Made by a program: the position numbers and the translations under genes
NCBI RefSeq assembly: GCF_035953295.1
Contig: NZ_CP108370.1
Span: forward strand, 7,239,001 to 7,303,000
Reading direction: 5' to 3'
DNA: 64,000 nucleotides
Origin: Streptomyces sp. NBC_01335
GTDB taxonomy: Bacteria; Actinomycetota; Actinomycetes; Streptomycetales; Streptomycetaceae
Part shown: in pieces, positions 47,082-55,517 of the stretch
Numbering within the stretch: the stretch's first letter is position 1
Layout: every line of letters begins with the position of its first letter
Notes under the pieces: model-generated
What the model was told of the DNA's origin: nothing
Databases searched by the model: none
The model's input: only the letters and a program-made list of their open reading frames with translations

Positions 47082-47100
47082 TGCGTCGTTTCTGCGTCGT
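47082..47100 (+). promoter_or_regulatory. TGCGTCGT direct repeat, possible LitR operator
   Basis: TGCGTCGT at 47082-47089 recurs at 47093-47100, exactly 11 bp apart, ending 11 bp before the litR start. CarH/LitR proteins bind arrays of 11-bp direct repeats at their own promoter, so the spacing fits autorepression. A third unit would be degenerate. Confidence 0.45.
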
Positions 47101-47111
47101 ATCGTGGGCGC

Positions 47112-48224
47112 ATGGACGCAACGAGTCGTGGGCGTACGGAAACACCGGACCAGGGGAACGCGGACGGGCCGTGGGCCGGGAACCCGGACCTGCCGGCCCC
47201 CAGGAGCGGGGACGTACCGGACCCCGGGACGACGGATCCGCCGGGTGCCGGCGCCTCCGGCCCGGCCGGGTACGACGGAGGGCTGACCACCGGAGCCGTC
47301 GCACGGCTCCTGGGCGTGGCCCCGACCACCCTCCGCTCCTGGGAGCGCCGGTACGGCATCGGGCCCGCCGAACGCGAAGGGGGCCGGCACCGGCGCTGGA
47401 CCTCCGGCGACGTCGAACTGCTCATGCGCATGTGCGACTTCACCAACTCCGGGCTTCCGCCGGCCGAGGCCGCCCGCGCCGCGCTCGCCGTCGCGCCCGG
47501 CGCCGCGAGTGCGCCCCCGGGAGCCGCCCGGCGGACGCGGCCCGCCCCGTCCCGCCCGTCCACCGCCCCCGGCGCCCTCCCGGTCGGCCGCGGGCGCACC
47601 GAAGCCCGGGGACTCGCGCGGGCGGCCGTCCGCCTGGACGCGCGCGCCGTGGAGGAGCTGCTCGCCCGCGCCCTGGACCGGCACGGGCTCGTGGCCGCCT
47701 GGGACGAGGTCATCATGCCGACCCTGAACGCCGTGGGCCGCAGATGGGAGAGTTCCGGCGAGCGGTACGTCGAGGTGGAGCACCTGCTCTCCTGGCACGT
47801 CTCCACCGCGCTCCGGCGCGTCGCCGCAGGCCCGCCGGCCGCGCGCGGCACCGCCGTCACCCTGCTCGCCTGCGCGCCGGACGAGAACCACACGCTGCCG
47901 CTGGAGGCGCTCACCGCCGGACTGATGCAACGCGGCCTGCCGGTGAGGATGTTCGGGGCGGCCCTGCCGGTCGATGCCCTGGAAGAGGCCGTCCGGCGCA
48001 CCGGTCCGGCCGGCATCGCCCTCTGGTCGCAAGGCCGTTCGACGGCGAGCCGGCCGCTGGCCCAGCGGATCGCCTCCATCGAATGGGGGGTACGCGGTGC
48101 CCGCACCGCCCCGACCGTCCTGCTCGCCGGACCCGGCTGGGCGGGTCACCAGCCGGACGGCGTGCTGCGCCCCACCAGCCTGGCCGAGGCGCTCGCCCTG
48201 CTGTCGGCGCTCGCCTCGCGCTGA
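47112..48224 (+). CDS. litR: MerR-family, cobalamin-dependent light regulator LitR
   Basis: 370 residues. A disordered ~55-residue lead precedes the MerR helix-turn-helix LTTGAVARLLGVAPTTLRSWERRYGIG (58-84). The four-helix B12-binding-2 cap (about 165-235) holds W212 and E223-H224. The Rossmann B12 domain has APDENHTLPLEAL, with the axial histidine H260 in an ExH motif. CarH/LitR proteins repress in the dark with adenosylcobalamin bound and release DNA in light. The W-to-EH spacing is 10 residues rather than the canonical 9. Divergent from litS. Confidence 0.85.
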   Translation: MDATSRGRTETPDQGNADGPWAGNPDLPAPRSGDVPDPGTTDPPGAGASGPAGYDGGLTTGAVARLLGVAPTTLRSWERRYGIGPAEREGGRHRRWTSGDVELLMRMCDFTNSGLPPAEAARAALAVAPGAASAPPGAARRTRPAPSRPSTAPGALPVGRGRTEARGLARAAVRLDARAVEELLARALDRHGLVAAWDEVIMPTLNAVGRRWESSGERYVEVEHLLSWHVSTALRRVAAGPPAARGTAVTLLACAPDENHTLPLEALTAGLMQRGLPVRMFGAALPVDALEEAVRRTGPAGIALWSQGRSTASRPLAQRIASIEWGVRGARTAPTVLLAGPGWAGHQPDGVLRPTSLAEALALLSALASR

Positions 48225-48359
48225 ACGGGCCGCGGCGTGCGGCGCGCCGCGCCGGACACCCACCCCGGTGGGTGGCGCGGGCCCAGGCGCTGCATGATGG
48301 ACGCGGTCGTGCACGGCGAAGGTTCGGCACGGCCGCACCGAACGACGACGGGACACACC

Positions 48360-48806
48360 ATGCCGCTCAAGGGCGAGTACGAACCCAGCCCCACCCAGTG
48401 GGTGCGTGACCAGGTCGAGTTGTACGAGAGCTCCGGCGGGACGCAGGGCACCACGATGCGCGACATGCCGGTCGTGGTGCTCACCACCAAGGGCGCCCGC
48501 AGCGGGAAGATCCGCAAGTCCGCGCTGATGCGCGTCGAGCACGACGGCACCTACGCGGTGGTCGCCTCCCTCGGCGGGGCTCCGAAGCACCCGGTCTGGT
48601 ACCACAACGTCACCGCCGACCCCCGCGTCGAGCTCCAGGACGGACCGGTCCGGCAGGACATGGTCGCCCGTGAGGTGACGGGGGACGAGAAGGCCGTGTG
48701 GTGGGAGCGCGCGGTCGAGGCGTTCCCCGACTACGCGGACTACCAGAAGAAGACGGACCGGGTGATCCCCGTCTTCGTCCTGGAGCCCGCGCCGACGCCG
48801 CACTGA
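48360..48806 (+). CDS. Deazaflavin (F420)-dependent nitroreductase-family protein
   Basis: 148 residues, the full length of the DDN/F420H(2)-dependent quinone reductase-like family. [63 protein letters not shown] contains the G-x-x-S-G-x-x-R-x-x-P/A-type cofactor loop and the WY-N-x-x-A-x-P signature. It may reduce quinones or nitro compounds with F420H2. The gene follows litR by 135 bp on the same strand; joint transcription is possible but not shown. Confidence 0.85.
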   Translation: MPLKGEYEPSPTQWVRDQVELYESSGGTQGTTMRDMPVVVLTTKGARSGKIRKSALMRVEHDGTYAVVASLGGAPKHPVWYHNVTADPRVELQDGPVRQDMVAREVTGDEKAVWWERAVEAFPDYADYQKKTDRVIPVFVLEPAPTPH

Positions 48807-48819
48807 CCCGCTCGGCCGC

Positions 48820-48945
48820 CTCCCGCGGAAAGCGGCCGCCTCCCGCGCAAGCGGCCGCCTCCCGCGCGAGTGACAGCGCTCTCGCGGGAAGCGGTCGCGC
48901 TCTCACGGAAGCGAGCGTCTCTCACGGAAGCGACGGGGCTCTCAC
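48820..48945. repeat. Imperfect GC-rich repeat array between convergent genes
   Basis: Two units of AAGCGGCCGCCTCCCGCG are followed by about three units resembling GGAAGCGRYSGCTCTCACGG. The first group is on one strand sense and the second is roughly its inverted partner (CTCCCGCG against CGCGGGAAG), so long hairpins can form. It fills the gap between the nitroreductase and acyltransferase genes and runs into the last codons of the latter; it may act as a bidirectional terminator. Confidence 0.5.
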
Positions 48946-50045
48946 GGCAGCAGCCTCGGCGACCGCCCGGCCGCCACGTCCTCCACCCAGCCGAACACGG
49001 CGACCGCGGCGGCGATCAGCGGCCAGGCGACCGCGAACTGGAACCATGTGCTGCCCAGCGGCAGACGGTCCTCCAGCGACGGCACCCGCCACATCAGATC
49101 GATCACCACCACGCTCAGCATCAGCGCGACCTCGTGCCACAGATAGATCGTCACCGCGCGCGAGTTGAAGACACGCACCACCCGCCCGAGGAAACGGCCG
49201 CGCGCGGGCGTGGCCGAGGTGCCGGGCCGCAGCCGCAGCAGCAGCGCGACCGCTCCGCCGGACCAGAGCGCCTGGGCGAGCGGGATGTCGTCCAGGTCGT
49301 AGCTCCCGTCCGCCCGGTGGGTCAGCGCCCACCACGCGCCCGCCGCCATCAGCCCCGCCGCCACCGCCGCGACCCGTCCCGGCCGGAGCCGGTCCAGGGT
49401 GCCGTCGCGGTGCGCGAAGCCCAGCAGCCAGCAGAAGAGGAACACCGACAGATCGCTGATCCCGCCGCCCAGCCGGCCGTCCGGCACCTGCCACACCGTC
49501 CCCAGCAGGACCGCCGGTACGAGCGACAGGCCCAGGACCGGCAGGGGCCACCGGGAGAAGAGGCGCAGCAGGACGGGAGAGAGCAGCACGAACCACAGAT
49601 AGGTCCGCAGGTACCAGAGCACCGCCCACCCCTGCTCGCCCCAGGCGTTGCCCGGCGGATCGCCCACCGGCAGCACCCAGTACAGCGCGTCCGGGCCCGG
49701 CACCCACCCGTGCAGCACCATCGCCGCACCGAAGAACAGCCCGAACACCCAGACCGGCACGAGGAGTCGGCGCATCCTGCCGCGGATCACCGACCACGCG
49801 GGCCGCTCCAGCGAGCGCGCCATCAGCGAACCGGCGAGCGCGAACATCACGCCCATGGACGGGAAGACGAACCCCAACCAGGGCCATCCGAAGGTGTGGT
49901 AGCTGACCACACGGACGAGCGCCAGGGCGCGCAGGACGTCGACGTACGGGTCGCGGCCCCCGTTCCGGTCCGCCCGGCCCCTCGGAGCCCCTGTGCCCGC
50001 GGCGTGTTGGGGAGCAGTGGCCGTCCTGCGATGCGCGCCGGTCAC
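48942..50045 (-). CDS. Acyltransferase family 3 membrane protein
   Basis: 367 residues; GTG at 50045 overlaps the stop of the deacetylase/glycosyltransferase gene (GTGA). About ten hydrophobic helices. RDPYVDVLRALALVRVVSYHTFGWPWLGFVFPSMGVMFALAGSLMA is the Acyl_transf_3 opening with the catalytic histidine in SYHT. Such proteins O- or N-acylate surface sugars. Coupled to a glycan synthase, it probably decorates that polymer. Confidence 0.85.
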   Translation of the reverse strand: MTGAHRRTATAPQHAAGTGAPRGRADRNGGRDPYVDVLRALALVRVVSYHTFGWPWLGFVFPSMGVMFALAGSLMARSLERPAWSVIRGRMRRLLVPVWVFGLFFGAAMVLHGWVPGPDALYWVLPVGDPPGNAWGEQGWAVLWYLRTYLWFVLLSPVLLRLFSRWPLPVLGLSLVPAVLLGTVWQVPDGRLGGGISDLSVFLFCWLLGFAHRDGTLDRLRPGRVAAVAAGLMAAGAWWALTHRADGSYDLDDIPLAQALWSGGAVALLLRLRPGTSATPARGRFLGRVVRVFNSRAVTIYLWHEVALMLSVVVIDLMWRVPSLEDRLPLGSTWFQFAVAWPLIAAAVAVFGWVEDVAAGRSPRLLP

Positions 50046-52306
50046 CGGCCCGCCTCCGTGGGGGCGCCCGGGACGCCCACCGCGCCGGTGCGTTTCAGCT
50101 TCTGCCAGCGCAGCCGGCCGCCGGTGAGCGCGGTCAGGGCGGAGTGGATCAGCACCAGGTACATCATCTGCCGGTAGGCGAGCTGCTGGAGCGGCAGCAT
50201 CAGCAGGTAGCGGTACTTCTCCCGGTCCAGCCGGAACGCGTAGGCCGCGCAGGCCAGTTGGACGCCGAGTACGGCCAGCCACGCCAGAGCTGAGCCCGTG
50301 AAGTCGACGAAGAGCATCGCGTAGAGCGTGAACACGTCGATGAGCGGGGCGAGGAGCGGGGTCAGGATCTGGAAGAGCACCACCAGCGGCATCCCGATCC
50401 GGCCGAACCGGCCGGACGGCCCCCGGTCGGTGACCGAGCGGCGGTGCTTCCAGAGCGCCTGCATGGTGCCGTAGCTCCAGCGGTAGCGCTGGCGCCACAA
50501 CTGGCCGAAGGAGGAGGGTGCTTCGGTCCACGCCCGGGCGTGCTCGGCGTAGACGACCCGCCATCCCGCCCGGTGCAGAGCGATCGTGATGTCCGTGTCC
50601 TCGGCGAGCGTGTCCTCGCTCATCCCGCCGGCCTGGAGTACCGCCTCGCGGCGGAACGCACCGATCGCGCCCGGGATGGTGGGCATGCAGCCGAGCAGGT
50701 CGTACATGCGCCGGTCGAGGTTGAAGCCCATGACGTACTCGATGTGCTGCCACGCCCCGATCAGGGTGGAGCGGTTGCCGACCTTGGCGTTGCCGGCCAC
50801 CGCTCCGACCCCGGGGTCGGCGAACGGCTGGACCAGCCGTGCCACGGTGTCGGGTTCGAAGACGGTGTCGCCGTCCATCATCACGACCAGGTCGTGACGG
50901 GCCGCGCGGACACCGTTGTTGAGCGCCGCGGACTTGCCGGCGTTCTCCTGGCGGACCACCCGTACCTGCGGCAGCCCGAGCGACTCGGCTATCTCCGCCG
51001 TCCCGTCCGTCGATCCGTCGTCGACCACGACGATCTCGATCGGATGGGTGCTCGCCGCCAGTGAGGTGAGCGTGCCGGCGATGCACTCCTTCTCGTTGTA
51101 GGCGGGCACGACGACGCTCACGGTCCGGACGACCTCCGGCCCCCAGGAGAACCGCCTCCGGTTCCGCCGCCGGTAGTGGCGCCCGGCGAGGAGGAACATG
51201 AGGCCGAACCGGGCGAGGACGGCGACACCGACCACCGCGAGAAGGGTCGCCAGCGCCGGTACGGTCCACTCCGCCACGGCTACGGCCGCGAGCAGCCCGC
51301 GTCCCTCCCAGACGGAGGCGGCGTCGGCGGGGTGGTGCGCGGCCTGTGCGGCCGGGCCGGACGTGCCGGCGGAGCCGCCGGGCGGTGCTGCCGCTGTCGT
51401 GCCGGAAGCTTGCGCGGCCCGCTGCTGGGCGCCGCTGACCGTGGTGAACGTGTACCCGGCGGCCTTCATCTTCTTGATGTACGCGGGCAGCGCCTTCAGG
51501 GTCTGCGAGCGGTCGCCGCCGGCGTCGTGGAAGAGGACCGAGGCGCCCTTGCCGCTCGCCGGGGTGGCGCCCCGCACGATCGCGTCGACGCCGGGCGTCT
51601 TCCAGTCCTCGCTGTCGGTGTCGACGAAGACGCTGGTGTACCCCAGCGCCCCCAGCTTCTCGTACACCGGCCAGCTGTAGTTGTCGACGGCGTCCGGAGT
51701 GGAGGAGTAGGGGGCGCGGAACAGGTTGGTGGTGATGCCCGCGGCCCCGGCCAGCGCGAGCTGCGTCTGGGCGATCTCGCGCTTCACGCGCCCCGCGCTT
51801 TGGTAGGAGAGGTCGACGTGCGTGAAGGTGTGGATGCCCACCTCGTCCCCGTCCGCGACCATCGTGCGCACCACGCCCGGATGGCGCGCGATCATGGAAC
51901 CGACCAGGAAAAACGTGCCGGGCACGTCGTTGGCGTCGAGGACGTCGAGCACCTGCTCGGTCCACTCGGGGTCGGGCCCGTCGTCGAAGGTCAGCACGAT
52001 CGTCTTGTCCGGTACGGACTCCGAGCGCGCTTCGCCGTCCCGGAAGCTCAGGAAGGGGCCGCCCTCCAGCACGCTCTGCGGCACCTCGTCCGAGGCGGCG
52101 CCCGAGCGCACCCGCTGGTCGCCGCCGACCTCGGAGCGCAGATAACCGTCCAGCAGGAGGGTGCTCACCAGCCCGAGCAGCAGCAGGAGTGCCAGCACCG
52201 CGCGGGGGCGGGGGACGGCCTGCCGGCGGACGCGTTCCATCCGTCCCGGGGTCGCGTGCCGCGCGCCCCGGCCCGGCCCGCGGCGCCGCCGTGTCGCGGC
52301 GCTCAC
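50042..52306 (-). CDS. Polysaccharide deacetylase fused to GT2 glycosyltransferase (MatB-like)
   Basis: 754 residues; GTG at 52306 overlaps the upstream stop (GTGA). A membrane anchor (AVLALLLLLGLVSTLLLDG) is followed by a NodB deacetylase domain: TIVLTFDDGPDPEWTEQVLDVL, HTFTHVDLS and RAPYSSTPDAV with the metal Asp-His-His. After a linker and a helix, the NodC-like GT2 domain has VSVVVPAYNEKECIAGTL, VVVDDGSTDGTAEIAE, MMDGDTVFEPDT, EDTDITIALHRAGWRV and QRYRWSYGTMQALW (the QxxRW motif), then several helices. It likely makes an N-acetylglucosamine-type polymer and deacetylates it outside the cell. Similar fusions (MatB) drive pellet formation in Streptomyces. Confidence 0.85.
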   Translation of the reverse strand: MSAATRRRRGPGRGARHATPGRMERVRRQAVPRPRAVLALLLLLGLVSTLLLDGYLRSEVGGDQRVRSGAASDEVPQSVLEGGPFLSFRDGEARSESVPDKTIVLTFDDGPDPEWTEQVLDVLDANDVPGTFFLVGSMIARHPGVVRTMVADGDEVGIHTFTHVDLSYQSAGRVKREIAQTQLALAGAAGITTNLFRAPYSSTPDAVDNYSWPVYEKLGALGYTSVFVDTDSEDWKTPGVDAIVRGATPASGKGASVLFHDAGGDRSQTLKALPAYIKKMKAAGYTFTTVSGAQQRAAQASGTTAAAPPGGSAGTSGPAAQAAHHPADAASVWEGRGLLAAVAVAEWTVPALATLLAVVGVAVLARFGLMFLLAGRHYRRRNRRRFSWGPEVVRTVSVVVPAYNEKECIAGTLTSLAASTHPIEIVVVDDGSTDGTAEIAESLGLPQVRVVRQENAGKSAALNNGVRAARHDLVVMMDGDTVFEPDTVARLVQPFADPGVGAVAGNAKVGNRSTLIGAWQHIEYVMGFNLDRRMYDLLGCMPTIPGAIGAFRREAVLQAGGMSEDTLAEDTDITIALHRAGWRVVYAEHARAWTEAPSSFGQLWRQRYRWSYGTMQALWKHRRSVTDRGPSGRFGRIGMPLVVLFQILTPLLAPLIDVFTLYAMLFVDFTGSALAWLAVLGVQLACAAYAFRLDREKYRYLLMLPLQQLAYRQMMYLVLIHSALTALTGGRLRWQKLKRTGAVGVPGAPTEAGR

Positions 52307-52677
52307 CGGGCGGCTGCGGCGTCGTCGGCGGGCGTGGCGCCGGCGGTGGGCGGTGTGGCCCCGCCGGTGGGCCGCGGGGAACCGTCCGGGGGCGCGATAC
52401 CACCGGGGGCGGCCTCCGCGGGCTGCCCGGTGCCGAAGGGCAGCAGCCGCGAGGGCGACATGGACAGGCCCCCCATGAAGGCGAGCCCGAGCACCGCCGC
52501 GTAACCGACGACGGCGAGTGCGAGCACGGCCCCGGCCCGGCGCAGCAGGCGGGCCCGGCGCCCCGAGGCGTCGACGAACACCGGCCCCTCGCCGGGCTCC
52601 GGCCGCGCGGGACCGGCGTGCCTGCGGCGGCGGCCGTGCGGCGTCGGGGGTTTCTGGGAAGCGGTGTCGGCATGCAT
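52303..52677 (-). CDS. Small membrane protein preceding the glycan synthase
   Basis: 124 residues with one hydrophobic segment (LLRRAGAVLALAVVGYAAVLGLAFMGG, about 43-70), a basic cytosolic head and a Pro/Ala/Thr-rich outer tail of ~55 residues. No domain recognised. Its stop overlaps the GTG of the deacetylase/GT2 gene, so it is made together with it and is probably a subunit or scaffold of the glycan machine. Confidence 0.65.
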   Translation of the reverse strand: MHADTASQKPPTPHGRRRRHAGPARPEPGEGPVFVDASGRRARLLRRAGAVLALAVVGYAAVLGLAFMGGLSMSPSRLLPFGTGQPAEAAPGGIAPPDGSPRPTGGATPPTAGATPADDAAAAR

Positions 52678-52977
52678 GAGCGGATGGTGGCGGGCGGCGA
52701 TGTGCGCACCGTGGCAGAACCCTGGGCGCGCCCTGTGGAAGGCACCCCAAGCTGTCGGACCGCTGAGAGTGCGGCTCTGCGGTTCCCGTCGTACGGTCGG
52801 TCAACTCGCTCTGGGGGCTCGACCTTTGGTGTGCAACAGGGCCGAGGCGGAGCGCCGGATGTGAGATGCGCTGGTTCTGGTGGGGCTTCGGACCATGAGA
52901 GGTTTGCGGTGGATGCCGCCCCTTTTCACCACCCGTCCCGGGGCGCTTCGGACTTCGGACGAGAGAGCAGGTGCCCG

Positions 52978-54009
52978 ATGCGTGGAACACCATCCGTGCG
53001 CGGAGCGTCGAGACGCGTCGGCCCGGCGCTCGCCGGACTGGCCGCGCTCGCGCTGGCCTGCGGTGGGTGCGCCACCGGTACGGTCGCCGACCAGAGCGGC
53101 AACGCGCCGGCGCCGCCCAGCGGTTCGGCGGACGCCGCCGAGGGGCCCGCGTACACCCCGTACGTCAGCGCCACCACGGCCTCGGACACCGACCGGGCGG
53201 GTTCACCCGACACGTACAACCTGGCCTTCGTCGTCGCGGACGGCGGCTGCACACCGAGCTGGGGCGGCAGCGCGGCGGCCGACGACGCGGCGGTGGTCGC
53301 ACGGGTCGCCGCGCTCACGGCCTCCGGGGCGGACGTGCGGGTCTCCTTCGGCGGCGCCGCCGGTACCGAGCTGGCGCGCGCCTGCGACAGTGCGCAGGAC
53401 CTCGCGGACACGTACGCGAAGGTGCTGGACGCGGTCGGCGCGGACAAGGCGGACTTCGACATCGAGGGGGCCGCGCTCACCGACCGGGCGTCCGTGGTGC
53501 GCCGGGACCGGGCGATCCGGCTGCTCCAGAAATCCCGGGACCTGGACGTCACGTACACCCTGCCGGTCATGCCGGACGGCCTGGAGGCGAGCGGGCTGGC
53601 GCTGCTGGACGACGCGGTCACCGAGGGTGTCGCGCTCTCGGCGGTCGACATCATGGCGATGAACTACAGCACGTCCCACGACGGGGACATGGGGGAGTAC
53701 GCGGAGCAGGCGGCCCGCGCCGCGCACAGCCAGCTCGCGAAGGCGCTGGACCTCGGGTCCGCGCAGGCGTGGGACGCCCTGCACCTCACCGTGATGGCCG
53801 GGGTCAACGACGTGGCGGGGGAGACCTTCACCCTGGCCGACGCGGCCTCGCTGCGGACCTTCGCCGAGGAGCGGGGAGTGGGCGGGCTCTCGCTGTGGGC
53901 CACCTTCCGCGACCGGGCGTGCGCCGGGGGCGGTACGACCGTGGCGGACGACTCCTGCAGCGGCGTCGAGCAGGAGGACGGGGCGTTCGGCGCGGCCCTG
54001 GGGCGCTGA
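52978..54009 (+). CDS. Secreted GH18 (chitinase-like) protein
   Basis: 343 residues. A signal peptide (RRVGPALAGLAALALACGGCATG) has cysteines at the cleavage region, so it may be a lipoprotein. The GH18 barrel has VRVSFGGAAGTELA and the catalytic motif DxxDxDxE, intact in ADKADFDIEG, then VDIMAMNYS. It would cut beta-1,4-GlcNAc polymers or act as a binding protein. It is divergent from the glycan-synthase operon across 300 bp (52678-52977) in which I see no other gene, and may trim or release its product. Confidence 0.8.
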   Translation: MRGTPSVRGASRRVGPALAGLAALALACGGCATGTVADQSGNAPAPPSGSADAAEGPAYTPYVSATTASDTDRAGSPDTYNLAFVVADGGCTPSWGGSAAADDAAVVARVAALTASGADVRVSFGGAAGTELARACDSAQDLADTYAKVLDAVGADKADFDIEGAALTDRASVVRRDRAIRLLQKSRDLDVTYTLPVMPDGLEASGLALLDDAVTEGVALSAVDIMAMNYSTSHDGDMGEYAEQAARAAHSQLAKALDLGSAQAWDALHLTVMAGVNDVAGETFTLADAASLRTFAEERGVGGLSLWATFRDRACAGGGTTVADDSCSGVEQEDGAFGAALGR

Positions 54010-54035
54010 CCGTTCCCGTCGGGACCTGACGACAC

Positions 54036-54069
54036 GAGGCGCCGGCCCGCCGGAGCGGGACGGCGCCTC
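54036..54069. terminator. Bidirectional stem-loop between GH18 and FMN-reductase genes
   Basis: GAGGCGCCG (54036-54044) pairs with CGGCGCCTC (54061-54069) around 16 bases, in the 78-bp gap between two convergent genes. Confidence 0.7.
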
Positions 54070-54087
54070 ACGGGCACATCAGTGTGC

Positions 54088-54654
54088 TCAGACGGCCTGC
54101 GGCTCGGCGGTGGCCGCCTTCGCCAGCTCGGCCAGGACGGCGGTCAGCTGCTGCGCGACCTCTTCGTCGTCCGCCGGGTGGGTCTCGGCGAAACGGACGA
54201 CCGAGCCGGGCACGGAGAGCTTGACCTCTTCCAGCACGGAACCACCGGCGATGCCGACGGCCTTGCGGGCGTCGTCCTGGGCCCACACGCCACCGAACTG
54301 GCCGTACGCGGTGCCGACGACGGCGACCGGCTTGCCGGTGAAGGAGCCGGCGCCGAACGGGCGGGAGTACCAGTCGATCGCGTTCTTCAGGACGGCCGGG
54401 ATGGTGCCGTTGTACTCGGGGGAGAAGAGGAGGAACGCGTCGGCGCTGTTGGCGGTCTCGCGGAGCTTCGCGGCGACGGCCGGAAGCTTGCCCTCGACGT
54501 CGATGTCCTCGTTGTAGAAGGGCAGGTCGGCGATCTCGTCCTGGATCACGACCTCCACGCCCTCGGGGGCGAGCTTCACGGCGGCCTCGGCCAGCTGGCG
54601 GTTGTGGGAGCCGGAGCGGAGGCTGCCGACGAGAGCGACGATGCGAGTGGACAT
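54088..54654 (-). CDS. NADPH-dependent FMN reductase-like flavoprotein
   Basis: 188 residues, flavodoxin-like fold: VALVGSLRSGSHNRQLAEAAV is the FMN phosphate loop, LPFYNEDID and FLLFSPEYNGTIPAVLKNAIDWYSRP is the family signature (SPEYNxSxPxxLKNAIDW). It reduces quinones, FMN or chromate using NAD(P)H. It is divergent from a TetR repressor, with two dyads between them, and is very likely that repressor's target. Confidence 0.9.
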   Translation of the reverse strand: MSTRIVALVGSLRSGSHNRQLAEAAVKLAPEGVEVVIQDEIADLPFYNEDIDVEGKLPAVAAKLRETANSADAFLLFSPEYNGTIPAVLKNAIDWYSRPFGAGSFTGKPVAVVGTAYGQFGGVWAQDDARKAVGIAGGSVLEEVKLSVPGSVVRFAETHPADDEEVAQQLTAVLAELAKAATAEPQAV

Positions 54655-54699
54655 GAGGGACTCCTGTGAAAAGTGCCGGGCTAGGCGGCGGAGAAAGAA

Positions 54700-54717
54700 A
54701 CCGGACCGTGGTCCGGT
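54700..54717. promoter_or_regulatory. TetR operator 1 (GGACC-type dyad)
   Basis: ACCGGACC (54700-54707) and GGTCCGGT (54710-54717) are perfect inverted repeats with a two-base spacer, 46 bp upstream of the FMN-reductase start. Confidence 0.7.
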
Positions 54718-54730
54718 CATCGGTATAGCA

Positions 54731-54758
54731 CGCGAAGCGGACCGGGGTCCACTTCGCG
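54731..54758. promoter_or_regulatory. TetR operator 2 (GGACC-type dyad with extended arms)
   Basis: GGACC faces GGTCC in the centre and CGCGAAG (54731-54737) faces CTTCGCG (54752-54758) outside. It repeats the GGACC-N2-GGTCC core of the first dyad and is 22 bp before the TetR start. Confidence 0.7.
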
Positions 54759-54780
54759 TGGAGCGAGTTACCCTGGTGCG

Positions 54781-55422
54781 ATGACCGCGCAGATCGGAGC
54801 CGACGAGGCTTCTTCCGCCCGCCCTGTCACGCTGTTGCCCCTGGCCGGTCATGAGCCCCAGGAGCGAGCCGACGCCGCCCGCAACCGTATCCGCCTGCTG
54901 GAAGCCGCATCGCGACTGGTCCGGGAGGTGGGGGCTGAGAACGTCACGATGGAAGCGGTCGCCACCGCGGCCCACGTCGGCAAGGGCACCGTCTTCCGGC
55001 GCTTCGGCGACCGGGTCGGCCTGATGAACGCGCTCATCGACCACGCCGAGAAGGAATTCCAGAACGCGGTCATCTGCGGACCGCCGCCGCTGGGCCCCGG
55101 CGCGCCCCCGCTGGAGCGGCTGGAAGCCTTCGGCGTCCACACCATCCGCCACATGACGAAGTACGTCGACCTGTACGTCGAGGCGGACAACTGTCCGACC
55201 CGCCGCTACAGCGCGCCCGCCCGCACGGTGCGTGCCTGCCACGTCACCGACCTGCTCCGGCGGACCGGTGTGAGAGGCGACCTGGAGATGCTGACCCAGG
55301 TGCTGCTCGCCTACCTGGACCCCTCGTTCCTCAATCACCACCGCAACGGCCGATGTTTCTCGGCCGAGCGTGTCGAGGACGGCTGGAAGGACCTGGTGGC
55401 CCGGGTCACGCACCGCTGCTGA
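54781..55422 (+). CDS. TetR-family repressor
   Basis: 213 residues. The helix-turn-helix is ARNRIRLLEAASRLVREVGAENVTMEAVATAAHVGKGTVFRRFGDRVGLMNALID (about 34-88). The C-terminal ligand domain is all-helical with no obvious family. It is divergent from the FMN-reductase gene, with two GGACC-N2-GGTCC dyads between, and probably represses both. The ATG at 54781 gives the full N-terminus. Confidence 0.85.
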   Translation: MTAQIGADEASSARPVTLLPLAGHEPQERADAARNRIRLLEAASRLVREVGAENVTMEAVATAAHVGKGTVFRRFGDRVGLMNALIDHAEKEFQNAVICGPPPLGPGAPPLERLEAFGVHTIRHMTKYVDLYVEADNCPTRRYSAPARTVRACHVTDLLRRTGVRGDLEMLTQVLLAYLDPSFLNHHRNGRCFSAERVEDGWKDLVARVTHRC

Positions 55423-55517
55423 ACCGCCGGAAGCGACCGGGGCGCGCGGGGCGGGGAGGCGGGAACGGCGAGGCGGTGCGGTGGGGCGTAGCTTCGGAAC
55501 AGAAGGGACGGGCCGCC

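Noticed and set aside
48820..48945. Possible CRISPR array
   Set aside because: Units are imperfect, partly inverted and without unique spacers.
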